This document shows positions 25,601 through 35,182 of a DNA stretch of 64,000 nt, piece by piece. The stretch comes from Meandrina meandrites (lineage: Eukaryota > Cnidaria > Anthozoa > Scleractinia > Meandrinidae), in the NCBI GenBank assembly GCA_963693305.1, contig OY855913.1, forward strand, positions 11,355,201-11,419,200. Direction: 5' to 3'. Position 1 is the stretch's first letter, and the number at the start of each line of letters is the position of its first letter. Position numbers and translations under genes: made by a program. The notes below the pieces were generated by a model. That model had not been told where the DNA came from. It worked only from the letters and a program-made list of their open reading frames with translations, and searched no databases.

Positions 25601-28317
25601 CGCCGCGGAGGAGAGAGTGGCGTCGGTAATACCTTACATGGATTTCGATCATGCCACCATTGTCATCAGAGCGAGGGATTACCACAAGAGACTCTTCCTT
25701 GAGGCTTGGCACTCAAGGCGAGACCCAACGCCAGCAATGAGCATATTGACATACCATTCTTAATTTTTTGTGACATTTGCTATTGTAGCACACAACAAAT
25801 AGTGAACCGTTAAAAAAGCTGTTACGGCCTTTATAGCATTTGAAACTGATGAAGACTGAAGATGTTCAGTCAAACTGTCTCCTGCATGGGGAAAATAACA
25901 GTTTTCCATGCAATGCAAGTTACAAGAAGCATGTTGTTGTTCAATGGCGAGCACATCGAACGCACTACATAATCTACGGTTACTCCTAGTTTTAATTGTA
26001 ATAATTTTGAGGTTTACCACAGGTCAGGAAATGGTCAGGGAAAAATAAAAATTCTTGAAGATTATAGAAAGTTGGGGAATCTTACTTTGAGGCAGCAAGG
26101 AAACTTGACATTTTTGAAGAAAAGTCAGGGAAAATTGAAATTATAACACCTTTGATGTTTAAATACGATTGATGGCTGGAAGACAGGCCAATGTGATATT
26201 CACAATGGTTTTTTTTTTTTTTTTCGGATGTTAAGGTTGCTACTATCTCTTACATTTTGTATTTATTTGGTCAGGGAAGTTTTATTTTTGTCAGTGAAAA
26301 GTCAGGGAATTTTGAAAACTGACGTCTGTGGCAACCATGACTCAGACTACAGTTGTAGCTAATTCTTTGTTTGATAATGTTTCATACATTTTAATTTATT
26401 ATTGGTCTGAAGATTCTCACCAGGATAAGTAACATATTTTAACTTGTTACTTGTAGCTGTTCGTACCATTGCTGGACCATTGGAGCCCAGTAGTGACTGC
26501 TACGTTATAGACCCACTGCCAGGACAATGGATGTATATTGATCCTGCTGATGCAGAAAACTTTAAGATGGGTTAGTAGCTGTCAGACTCCATTAACAAAT
26601 TTCCATCCAGACTTTGAGTAAATATTTGGTGCAAAATGAGGTAACTGTGAAGATCAGCTCCCCTCCACCAACTGTTGGCCAACTGTCAGCCATTCATCGG
26701 TCGACTGTTGGCCAACTGTCGGCCAACAAACGGCCGACAGTTTTAGTCAAAAGTGTTGGCTGACAGTTGGCAAATTGTTGGTGACCTGTTAGTGAAGTGT
26801 TGGTATGTTGTCTGTTACAAAGTTTTGTAACCATTGCCTTATTTATCACCAAAACTGCATTGGAGAGGTACACTGTACGTGTTGCATTGTAGGGCGATTT
26901 CAATCTGTGAATGAGTGTTACAAGAAGCTTTTGCCTAACTTTTGGATGAAACCATCTTCAAATGTGATTTCAGTGCTTGCCCAGTAGACTGAAAATTACG
27001 CAGATGATGTTTTTATTATGAATTAAGCTTTGTGTAAGAACATCTCGTTGAGCAGTCAATTTTTTGGTATGGCATCGATAAGTAGATCATGTATTACAGA
27101 GGCAGATCTAGGATTTTTCTTAGGTAGGGTTGCACCCCCTACACCCTCCCCCTAGATCCACCCCTGTATTATGATGTGTATCAGGTTTAATCGCTTTCTG
27201 TGTCGGGTTTACTGCTGTATCTTACAGCAAAACTGCTGGGAAACTGTCAGTAACCTGTCAGCGGAGAGTTGACCACCTCAGTGGAAGTGAGCTGTTCTTT
27301 ACAATAGGCTAATCCCGATATTTTTTGAAATTCTAACTTGGTTTGGAGGTTTGGCCTAATAAAACAAAAGATATCGTACCAAGGTTGATGGATGAATAAA
27401 TCATTTCTTTTGTTTTATTCCCCCAAGCCTCGGGGCCAAGTTAGAATTTTAATATATCGGAACTGGCCTATTACAAGATGAAGCATAGACTTAGGGATTT
27501 TAATGAAGTTTTTTCCAAACTTGTGAAGGAAAGATCTTCCAGATTTAATTAACAGAGATCATTCTTTATACTTTTTTTTCAAGGATCGATAGATGAATTC
27601 AAGAAACTTGCCAAAAGCACACTTAGCAATGGGCTTAGAATACAAATTGGTGTCAAGTTTTTGACTAAAGAAAAGTAAGTTATCTTTGTTATGCAAATTA
27701 TCTTGTATGAACAAAATCAGATATAAATTGTAGTTAGAAGAAAATATATTCTCACAGTTATAAAATTTAAGCATCAAAAGAGTAAAAAAGCAAGGCTCCA
27801 AAATGATTTGAATCAACGATGTCTTTGTTACTAAACTGATCTTCTCCCAGTTGCTCATATCTTGCTTGCTTCACAGCTTATGCCTTTTTGGTTTAGCAAA
27901 CAAGAGACTTCTGTTCTATCTTTTTTATTTATTGGTGATTGAACAGCAACTCCTGGCAGTTTTTAAATAACACAGTGAGGGAAAGCTGGGGGGGGGGGGG
28001 GGGGTGGGGTGGTATCAGGGTTGAAATATAGTCCTTAGGCTTTATATTTTTTACCAGGTAACTGATATTAAAATTGTTTGTTTTCTCTTTGTTTCAGGTT
28101 TTATATTGCCGGGTCTGATGGTGAAATTTTCAAGGGTTCAACTAACTCAGTTTCTTCTCATCACATGTGGCTGTTTGAGTCTCCCGTTGATTATAACAAA
28201 TTGTTCCCAAATACTTCTTCAAAAGAGTTTCCCCTTTCTTGGATAGTAGCAGATATGGACAAAACTGTGCACCGGAGACTACCCGAGTATAGACCTTTCT
28301 TATCTATCTTCAAATGA
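16676..28317 (+). CDS. Conserved protein, probably mitochondrial, family not recognised
   Basis: Exons are 16676-16844, 18409-18487, 21557-21626, 23790-23860, 24323-24356, 26457-26570, 27584-27674 and 28098-28317 (TGA). All have AG/GT borders, and phases agree at every junction except exon 2 to exon 3: exon 2 ends in phase 2, while exon 3 reads best from phase 0, so a small exon or alternative site is missing. The N-terminus (MATFSALAKWAAKCRRK, later LLLRNYSKA) is basic, free of acidic residues and amphipathic, like a mitochondrial presequence. The rest is soluble-looking: YPRDPFLHRLCGSWLLYQL, SRLDKFFKEAFATVF, AGPLEPSSDCYVIDPLPGQW, STLSNGLRIQIGVKF, FYIAGSDGEIFKG and HHMWLFESP. The alternating strands late in the protein resemble an NTF2-like fold (Tim44/MAIP1 type), but that is a guess. 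A polyadenylation signal follows at 28326. Confidence 0.8.
18694..18716 (+). repeat. G23 homopolymer
   Basis: Uninterrupted G run in intron 2 of the plus-strand gene, one of several long G/C homopolymers in the window. Confidence 0.95.
19360..20770. mobile_element. Probable degraded inverted-repeat element rich in ACATGTTT
   Basis: The ends CTCTGTTCACATCAAACCTGAAACATG (left, split here by gaps) and the reverse complement of the right end near 20765 are similar but not identical. Both sub-terminal regions contain AAACATGTTT palindromes (19386, 19400, 20100, 20650). The two share TTCACATCA-type and GAAACATG blocks. The boundaries are approximate. Confidence 0.4.
20885..21310 (-). repeat. AGTCCTTGAAAAGTCCTTGAATTT repeat cluster
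   Basis: The motif AAAGTCCTTGAATTT recurs about five times between 20885 and 21000 and again at 21258-21305, flanking a 54-bp tandem duplication. It looks like a dispersed repeat with internal short repeats. The ORF 20811-21041 on the minus strand is a by-product of the motif period. Confidence 0.7.
21124..21231 (+). repeat. 54-bp tandem duplication
   Basis: Two copies of AAGAATGTAGAGAAGGAGAT...TACCATC, starting at 21124 and 21178, differ at two positions. Confidence 0.95.
21869..22256. mobile_element. Inverted-repeat MITE interrupted by a younger MITE
   Basis: The left arm ATATGCTGTGGTTTA resumes after an insertion with AATATATTTTTGGTTTACAA and TTTTTCAAACCAGT. The right arm carries the reverse complement (ACTGGTTTGAAAAATTTTAA, then TAAACCACAACATAT). 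Removing 21884-22099 plus one TA restores the left arm. Confidence 0.8.
21884..22099. mobile_element. 216-bp Tc1/mariner-type MITE, TA-flanked
   Basis: The termini CAGTGCGACTACTCGAACC and GGTTCGAGTAATCGCACTG are inverted. Arms of about 85 bp fold back on each other. TA flanks both sides (21882-21883 and 22100-22101) while the reconstructed host arm has a single TA. CAGT ends with a TA duplication are the Tc1/mariner signature. Confidence 0.88.
22655..23289. mobile_element. MITE with GGGGGGTGACTCTTAACTAC termini, TTAA-flanked
   Basis: The ends GGGGGGTGACTCTTAACTAC and GTAGTTAAGAGTCTCCCCCC are inverted repeats with one mismatch, bounded by TTAA at 22651-22654 and 23290-23293. Internal short ORFs (22679-22870, 23108-23293) are not supported as genes. 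Confidence 0.8.
23985..24265 (+). repeat. Dispersed repeat with degenerate GAAACGACTGAAA units
   Basis: A purine-rich part built from degenerate GAAACCACTGAAACGACT-like units leads into AAAATCACCAAAACAAGG and then inverted blocks (GGCTAACCTGAG / CTCAGGTTAGCCTG) ending GTTTACAGTTAGCTCTCAAT. A second member lies at 58930-59240. Confidence 0.75.
24590..24723 (-). repeat. Fragment of a dispersed repeat (GTGACCCCCATTTTT type)
   Basis: Contains GTGACCCCCATTTTTTACT, an A-rich run and an end ATTCAGAGTCACCTTAA that is the near reverse complement of the start of the adjacent MITE at 24737. The two elements abut in opposite orientation. Confidence 0.5.
24737..25020. mobile_element. 284-bp MITE, TTAAGGTGGCT termini
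   Basis: Starts TTAAGGTGGCT and ends AGCCACCTTAA after a short mismatch, with no coding potential. It lies in intron 5 of the plus-strand gene. Confidence 0.65.
25237..25330 (+). repeat. Three tandem ~29-bp units
   Basis: The unit TTTGGACGCACATTTGCCTC plus GCTTTCG is repeated three times with small changes, then fades. Confidence 0.85.
25583..25762 (+). pseudogene. C-terminal fragment of a GIY-YIG-bearing retroelement ORF
   Basis: The frame encodes VIPYMDFDHATIVIRARDYH, then KRLFLEAWHSRRDPTPAMS, with a stop at 25760-25762. The D-F-D...RARDYHKRLFLEAWHS pattern resembles the segment after the GIY-YIG nuclease in Penelope-like and related retroelements (a variant of IDWDNV...KRKIKEA). No catalytic domain precedes it. 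Instead the upstream sequence is G/C-rich with no motif. Confidence 0.55.
26655..26805. repeat. Inverted/direct repeat cluster of TGTTGGCCAACTGTCGG
   Basis: The motif GTTGGCCAACTGTCGGCC and its reverse complement recur about six times, so the segment can fold back. It is likely a MITE fragment. Confidence 0.65.
27303..27472. mobile_element. 170-bp palindromic MITE
   Basis: The ends AATAGGCTAATCCCGATAT and (reverse complement of the right end) AATAGGCCAGTTCCGATAT continue into matching AAATTCTAACTTGG blocks, then GGGGGAATAAAACAAAAG-type blocks on both sides. It lies in intron 6 of the plus-strand gene. Confidence 0.8.
27988..28004 (+). repeat. G17 homopolymer
   Basis: Uninterrupted G run shortly before the last exon of the plus-strand gene. 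Confidence 0.9.
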
Positions 28318-28325
28318 GTGTTAAG

Positions 28326-28331
28326 AATAAA
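28326..28331 (+). terminator. Poly(A) signal AATAAA of the 16676-28317 gene
   Basis: AATAAA lies 9 bp after the TGA stop. A second AATAAA occurs near 28412 and would give a more usual 3' UTR length. Confidence 0.5.
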
Positions 28332-29333
28332 GAGAAACTATGTTGTTATTGCAAATGTTTTGCGAGACATTCATATGCGGAAAACAGTATCACGTACGAG
28401 GTTATTGCGAGGAATAAAATGATGGCCAAGAACGGCCACCTTCAATCTACAACCTCGGTTTTGAATTTTCTCAGTTAGGAAGTTCTTCGCCCGGAAAGGT
28501 AAACTTCGTAGTTTGGTGGCCATGATTGGAAAGAGAGCCAAATGAGTCAGGGAGTGACTTTTTTCTCTTCCTATTTTTGCCCATGAAACTCAATTTTGTT
28601 TTGCGAAAAATAGAACTAGTTCGAAAATGAGTGCTTGTATGCCCAGAATGATGCCATTCCTGTTCCTTGTTCTCATATTGAATGCTAAAGATTTTTTCCC
28701 CTTGATTTCTTTCATTTAACAGAACAAATGTTGTCGAGAAAGTACAATAGCTTTCATTCTGCAAGAATAAAAACAAACGTTTCAGCTTTATACTGCGTAT
28801 GCGTGAAGAATGACAATAATTCTGTGGTATATACTCTGACATGTTTAATGGGCTGCAACATCAGACGCCGTACTTCACATGAGCCGAATCGAATTAGCTA
28901 AATTAAGTTCATGTGAAGTATAGTCGGGTACACAGGAGCTCAAAATGTGTTACCCACGGGCATTTTAAGTTAAATAAATACAGAAATTATTTCAAAGTGT
29001 CATTAGTGCACTCTAAAGATGAGTTTGAGAATTTCTGACAATTTTTACGCTGTTTCTGTCTGCCGTCATGTTAGAATTGACTACACCCTCTTATATCACC
29101 TTATCACGGGTATAGTTTTGACATTTTGTTGAAAAGCGAATGTAACTCTTGTATTAATAAAACATGCAACCCTTTCAATATCGCCCGTAGCACGAGTTGT
29201 TTATCATCCTTTCCGTGCCTGCACTTATCAAGCTAAAGTAAAAACGTTTTACGGCTAATTCAAAGGTGAAAACTAACAAAGAGACAAGGGTGGAGTTATT
29301 TGAAGCGTACGTGTGATGCAGGTTGGAGATATT

Positions 29334-29572
29334 AGAGAGGTTAAGCATGACGTTTACGGCAAACGGCAAACGGCAAAAATAATTCTGATTTTGCTCACTT
29401 TTTCTTTAGCACTTAAATAAAGCCAGTCGAAAAATAGGAAAAAAATCCCTTAATCACAGTAAATGCAAACAATTTCCCTAAATTGTACAAACGGCTAAAA
29501 TCAGACACCAAAAGTTCGATTTTTGCCGTTTGCCGTTTGCCGTTTGCCGTAAACGTCATGCTTAACCTCTCT
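29334..29572. mobile_element. 239-bp MITE with heptamer TTTGCCG repeats in its ends
   Basis: The ends AGAGAGGTTAAGCATGACGT and ACGTCATGCTTAACCTCTCT are exact inverted copies. They run on into ACGGCAAACGGCAAACGGC (three units left, four units right). ATT flanks both sides (29331-29333 and 29573-29575), a possible 3-bp target duplication. Confidence 0.88.
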
Positions 29573-29861
29573 ATTGTTCTGGGGATCTTTTTTTATTGTT
29601 TTGCCCGGAGTCAGTTACACTTCAAGGAAATGCTCCTTTGTTTATCGACGGCTTTCCTCTGGTAGCAGCTTTGGAAGACTAGAAAAAGCAAAGATTTTCG
29701 ATGAGCTGTTACTTTTCCTGGTACATGCATCGTGCTAAGCTACCATCTGAGGCGTGCATTGTTACCATTTCACGCCATCACCGCCTGTGACAGCACCTTG
29801 GTCAACTGTGGACATTAAAGAAGACTGTGTGGAAGGTTTTCACAGAGAACTTTAAATCTTC

Positions 29862-30332
29862 TCTCTCCAGTGGGTGCAGACGTCCTTGATGCCGACACCA
29901 TCACATGCACAGGAAAGTTTGTTTGTCGAATTTTTAACACATCGGAGGACTCATTGGACTTGGCTCGCGTTGTGCTATTTGGCACAATCAGTAAATCAGA
30001 ATGGCTACCATCGACTAGCGACGCGTTCAAGCAACCCTTGAAGAGATGCCACTACCAAACCGCGGTGTGGCGCCAGGCACACATTCAGAAACCGGTGCTT
30101 CTGAACCCGGAGGAGACAGGCTGGACGCTACAGAAGATCTACTGGTCTCCGTCTTTATGAAATTAAGTCCAATCCCTCAGGCCTGTCTAGAAATGACTTT
30201 CATGCCGATGCACCATTAGCTGCGCGACTCTTTGCTATAAATGGAGAAAGTGGCATGCCGTGTGTACTGGGCTGTGCGGATGCACTAAGACGGACGCTAA
30301 TCGCTGCATCAACCTGCGCTAAAGCGCTTTAA
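29862..30332 (+). pseudogene. Fragment of a transposon-associated protein with Cys-rich C-terminus
   Basis: An open frame of 29870-30160 encodes ADVLDADTITCTGKFVCRIF, AFKQPLKRCHYQTAVWRQAH, PVLLNPEETGW. After a frame change the downstream sequence encodes WHAVCTGLCGCTKTDANRC and a stop. The order (HYQxxxWxQA, then xxGW, then a CTGLCGC cluster) is one I know from the C-terminus of a widespread uncharacterised animal repeat-encoded protein. At least one frameshift separates the two halves, so it is dead. Confidence 0.5.
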
Positions 30333-32149
30333 AGACGCTTGTATGAAAAGCAATATTAGATCAGTGTTCTTGAGAGAGTTTAGAAGATTTATTAACAAAA
30401 TTTAAAATTTACTATAGACAGATTTAAACCTGTAAAGAGCAATCTTATTTTATGAGCCCTTGACAAACAAAGTGATCGTGAAATGACTTCAGCAATATAC
30501 GAGACAAACAGTAAAGTTTAATCTCCTACTGTAACAACTATGATGATATTTCCACTTTCCTGTTATAAACCTAAAAATTATTATTGTAATTTTTGTATTT
30601 TGCATCTTCAATCAATAAAAAATATTAAGAAAAACGAAGAAGAAAAGAAGGAAAAGTCGATATATGGAAATCATATCGACTTATATTTTCATTTATATCA
30701 ATGCGCGCTAGCTTGTAGCTTCAGCGGGGATGGCATGCCGACAATATTTTTCTTTCATACTTCAATTAACTTTTTAAAGGTCAAATGCAACGAAATTGGG
30801 AAATTTTTCTTTTGTCCAAAAACCTGTCCTAAATGGTAACACTAACCATAACCAACTCTCACAATTGGTTTTTGTGCGAATTGTGGCGTACAGGAGATGA
30901 AAATCCGACGATTTCCGACGGCTTTACGAAAACGAACCAGAAATAGCCGCGCTTGGAATGGTAACGAATAAAGGTATTTGTGACGTCACGTGTGGTGAGC
31001 TTGTTTTCACGTTTCCTTGCAAATCCTTCAGAATCCTCGGTTTGTTCAATGGATTTCCAGAGTTTATGGACTAGCCGTTGGTTGAAACCGATGAAGACCT
31101 TCATTCGAACTTTCAAAATGTCCAAATACAGCCATATCTGTTCGAATCACAGATATCGGGAAATGTATATAAATCAATTTTTCGGGTGAATCCGACTCGG
31201 CGAGTGAACAAGATGGCGGTTATGATATCAAGAACGAAGAAATTGGCGAGGTAGATTGGGGAGCCTAATAAATAAAATAACAACTGCTGTTAAGTCTATG
31301 TCTTGCTTTTATGCTTCTATGCAATTACTTATTCGTCAATAAAATATGTTATGGATGTGTGTAATTGCGTTTCTGGAAATCATGGCCAACCGGACAGCTG
31401 TCATGTCATGATATTTTTACTGAAAGCCATGCAGTTTGCTCGCTAGATTAACACAGCTTGAAATGTCTGAAAAACATCTGCTTTAAGCATCAGAGTTCTG
31501 CTTGGTGTTGTGTGTTCTTTATGCATCATCCATGTAAACTGGCTTTTATATTATATACTAGATGAGTTTTAAAATTACTTCTTCAATAAAGTGGGGAACG
31601 ATCTGATGCATGTTGTGTATTTGATCCTCTGTAACTGCTTTTTTATCCTTTACGAAGATTAGGTTTTAGCACTATTTAATTTCCTAAATATATATTGTTA
31701 AAATATCTAAATTGTTTTAATGGGATGGGATGGAGTTTTAGGATGAAGTTTAAATATCTGCAAAATATGTATGTTCCTATGGTGCTGACACAGGACACAT
31801 CACAGCAGCATGTAGCAGGGATAAATTCACAATGTACACACTTGATTTGTACCACAAAGTCCCTGCTCCCTGCTGCGCATATCCTTGTATGTATATCTGT
31901 TTTTGTCCATGCTGCATGTTGCTGTGAGATGTTGATCCTGCAATTTGACCCTTTGTGTGTCAGTCAGTTCCTTCGCTTTATGCATTTAGTAGTATTTGTT
32001 ACATCGTACATTTGTCATAGCTTGTCTCAGCCTGCTAAGAGGGCAAGTTAAAAACGTGGCATCCATGACAGGTTTCGTTGTGCTTTGGTTGTCCCACAAC
32101 AGTATAATTTCTTTCCTTTTGCTTATGGGTGTATGGGGTTGGAGGTTGT

Positions 32150-32175
32150 GGGGGGGGGGGGGGGGGGGGGGGGGG
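32150..32175 (+). repeat. G26 homopolymer
   Basis: Longest G run in the window. The overlapping ORFs 31986-32375 (minus) and 31996-32436 (plus) are products of reading poly-Pro/poly-Gly through it. Confidence 0.95.
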
Positions 32176-33683
32176 TGGCATTGTGAACGAAATTTAATCA
32201 AGAGGTCTTTGTTATCAGGTATAAGTGGTGTACACTTACTTTTAGAAAGCCTGGGCATATTGATCATAATATTGATTTTGAGGTCAAATCCGTTTAAACA
32301 CTGCATGATAAGGGATGCTTTACCCAGGACAGGAGAGGGGGAACTCTCAAGAATTTGGCTGGAAGTATACTTCAAGACCTTTCAAACCTGTACCCTATTT
32401 CAGACTAAACAAAGAAATTTCCCCGCCATATTTTAGACCTAGCACAGACAATGATCGAATAGTATCTGAGGATGCATTTTCCATTTTCTACCTTAAACCA
32501 GACCAGATCTTGCTTGTCAAGGGATGAAATACAAATAGAGGTTTCTTCTAAAAGTATTCCCAATTCTAGGCCAAAGCTCACAAAAAATGGTCAATATTTT
32601 TAATATTTCAGAATTGCTCAAACACACCCATATAGCTTATTAAGGATGTACCCTCAAAGCTGTCAATGAGGAATTTTTAATAGATCAATAGCTGTGGGGC
32701 TGACAAAATTATGAAGAGTAGTAGTTACAGTAATACTATTTATTATAATGTCATGATACATGTACTGGAGTGGTTGCTGATTCTCCTGAGCCAGTGGGTC
32801 TTGATAAAAGTACTCAACAACAACAAAAAAGTGAGCTAGTCTAGCCAGGTTTTTGCCATTGATTTCTCCTAATTAAATACCAGGAATTAAAACTGAATTA
32901 CCATTCAGTTTTACAAACCAGTTTAAAGGCCAGATTAGGCCTGATTTGCAGCTGATAATGAGTGCGAGGAAGTACACCAAATAAAGAATTTGCAATGTAA
33001 CAGATGGTGTAAAATGTCAGGCCTGTAGGGCCCACGAGCCTTGGAAGTTTGCTTATTGTGAAAAAACAATTATCAAAATAGATATATAAAGGGAAATGCC
33101 ATTTCTGTGCTTCTACTATTTGCATTCAATATGGTTGTGAGGGTTGAAGGTCCACCATTTGTAGATTCGTTAATTTCAATGATACATTCTACCTAATGTC
33201 CTTCACTTTTACCTGCCTTGTTTCCAAAGAAACTGTCTTCAAAATGTACAAAATGCTAAGATAACCTATGCTTTCAAAATTTCCTAGGGGAGGACACCGC
33301 CACACCCCCCTAAGTTCTCGTGCCTGCGGCACTCAGAATTAAGTGCCAGAGGCGCTCATGTGCACCCCCCACCCCCCCCCCCCCATGCAAAATCCTGGCT
33401 ACGGGCCTGAATATGTATGGGGCTGATTTACATTGCAAAACGAATGCTGGCCAAAAATTAAGCAGGTGAATAGATCATTTTCTTATTCGGTATTGGACTG
33501 GAATTAGCTTGCAATGGAGGCTAAGTGCAGGGAATGTCATGAAAAAGGCTTAATGTCATTTACATGTGGGAGAATTCCCTATATAAGCCTGCATTGTAAG
33601 CTAGTTTCAGTCCAATACTGAGGATACGAAAATGGTCTATTGGCCTTCAACTCCTCCACAAATGAATATTGCCAGAAAAATCT

Positions 33684-34751
33684 ATGGATTTCTCTAAGGC
33701 ATTTGATGTTGTTCCTCACCAACGTCTTATTCGCAAACTGGATTATTATGGCATACGTGGTAATCTTAAACATTGGCTAGCAAACTGGCTTACATGCAGA
33801 GAACAGTCCGTTGTAGTTAATGGTGCTTCATCCCACCCAGTTCACGTATCTTCTGGTGTTCCTCAAGGAACGGTCTTAGGACCACTGATGTTTCTTTTAT
33901 ACATAAACGATATTGGTGATCACTGCTCCTCTGCTTTACGCCTATTTGCAGATGATACAATCTTATATAGTGTTATAGAGTCAACCAGTGATGCTAAAGA
34001 TCTTCAATCCGATCTATCCACTATTGAATATTGGTCGCAGAAATGGCTGATGCAATTTAATCCAAGTAAATGCTTTGTCATGAGGATAACCAGAAAACGC
34101 GATCCTGTTATTTATGATTATAAATTAATGGGTCACTCCCTAGAATCAGTGTCACAGCATCCATATCTTGGCGTTGAGCTATCCTCTAAACTAGACTGGG
34201 GCCATCATATTAACAATAAGGTTACCAAAGCAAACCAAACTCTTGGCTTTCTGCGAAGAAATCTTGGCAACTGCCCTGAATCAATTAAAGAATTAGCTTA
34301 TAAAGCACTAGTGAGACCTCATCTGGAATATGCAAGCCCGGTGTGGGATCCATGGACTACCAAGCATATAAAGCAAATAGAAGACGTCCAACGGCGAGCT
34401 GCTCGATTTGTGAAGAACTGTTGGCAGCGAACACCTGGAACTGTTTCCAATTTACTTAACGATTTGGATTGGCCCTCCCTTCAAAACAGAAGGAAATCTG
34501 CTCGCCTCACATTACTTCATAAAGCTATTCATGGGGAATCAGCATTAGAAATCCCATGCTATATCAAAAGGCGTAATTGTCAACAACTTCGATCTTTTCA
34601 CAAAGACAGGTTCATCGAAATAACTCCAAACTCGGAGAGTTATAGGAACTCATTCTATTGTAGAACTATCAGAGAATGGAACGCCTTACCAAACAATGTT
34701 TTAGATGTTGAAAAAAGTCATTTATTTAAGAATGCGCTTAGATTAGAATGA
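33684..34751 (+). pseudogene. 5'-truncated LINE reverse transcriptase (jockey/CR1/L2-like clade)
   Basis: An intact 350-residue frame starts abruptly inside the reverse-transcriptase domain at DFSKAFDVVPHQRL and runs to a stop at 34749-34751. Visible RT motifs are [20 protein letters not shown] (motif 4) and the catalytic FADDT box (motif 5), then a thumb region and the C-terminal REWNALPNNVL. The endonuclease, the first RT motifs and any ORF1 are absent, so the copy cannot move itself, although no stop interrupts what remains. The first Met (33669) belongs to flanking sequence. It lies near the centre of the composite inverted repeat. Confidence 0.92.
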
Positions 34752-34863
34752 TTGACATTTTAATTAGGTTCTAATTTTTTAATCATAATTAACATTTTTT
34801 AGTAATTCTTAGTAATCTTTTTAAAATTATGTACATATTTTATTGTTTTTAAGGTCTTTTACT

Positions 34864-34884
34864 CCCCCCCCCCCCCCCCCCCCC
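34864..34884 (+). repeat. C21 homopolymer in the LINE 3' region
   Basis: Uninterrupted C run about 110 bp after the LINE stop codon. Confidence 0.95.
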
Positions 34885-34984
34885 AACCCATTATTATTTT
34901 ATGTATTGCAGTGATGGGAGCATGCCTCCCTTTGCAAGACCCCCCATGATATAGATATGTACATTTGCCTTGGGCACCAACAAT

Positions 34985-35182
34985 AGGGACCTTCAGATTG
35001 GAGTATGAGTACGACTTTCGAATTTCAATCCAGTTATGTCCCCAAAGCCCTCACTCCTCCCTGTTGCTGACCAGTTGCGAAGAAGACTACTGGGAAGAGA
35101 TTGGAGAGAAATGTGACAATCTAATGTATAAGCACTAGGTTTGAAGTCATACTTGTACTCGCACAATGATCTGAAGGTCCCT
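34985..35182. mobile_element. 198-bp MITE with AGGGACCTTCAGAT termini
   Basis: The ends AGGGACCTTCAGATTGGAGT and (right end reversed) AGGGACCTTCAGATCATTGT share 14 bp and then a GAGTACxACTT block. It lies in the presumed 3' UTR of the LINE copy. Confidence 0.75.

Noticed and set aside
25335..25763. Overlapping ORFs of 125, 65 and 113 aa in G/C-rich sequence
   Set aside because: Low-complexity composition. Only the last 50 codons of the plus ORF resemble a known retroelement tail, and these are listed separately.
31986..32436. 129-aa minus and 146-aa plus ORFs
   Set aside because: Both cross the G26 homopolymer and have no recognisable motif or splice context.
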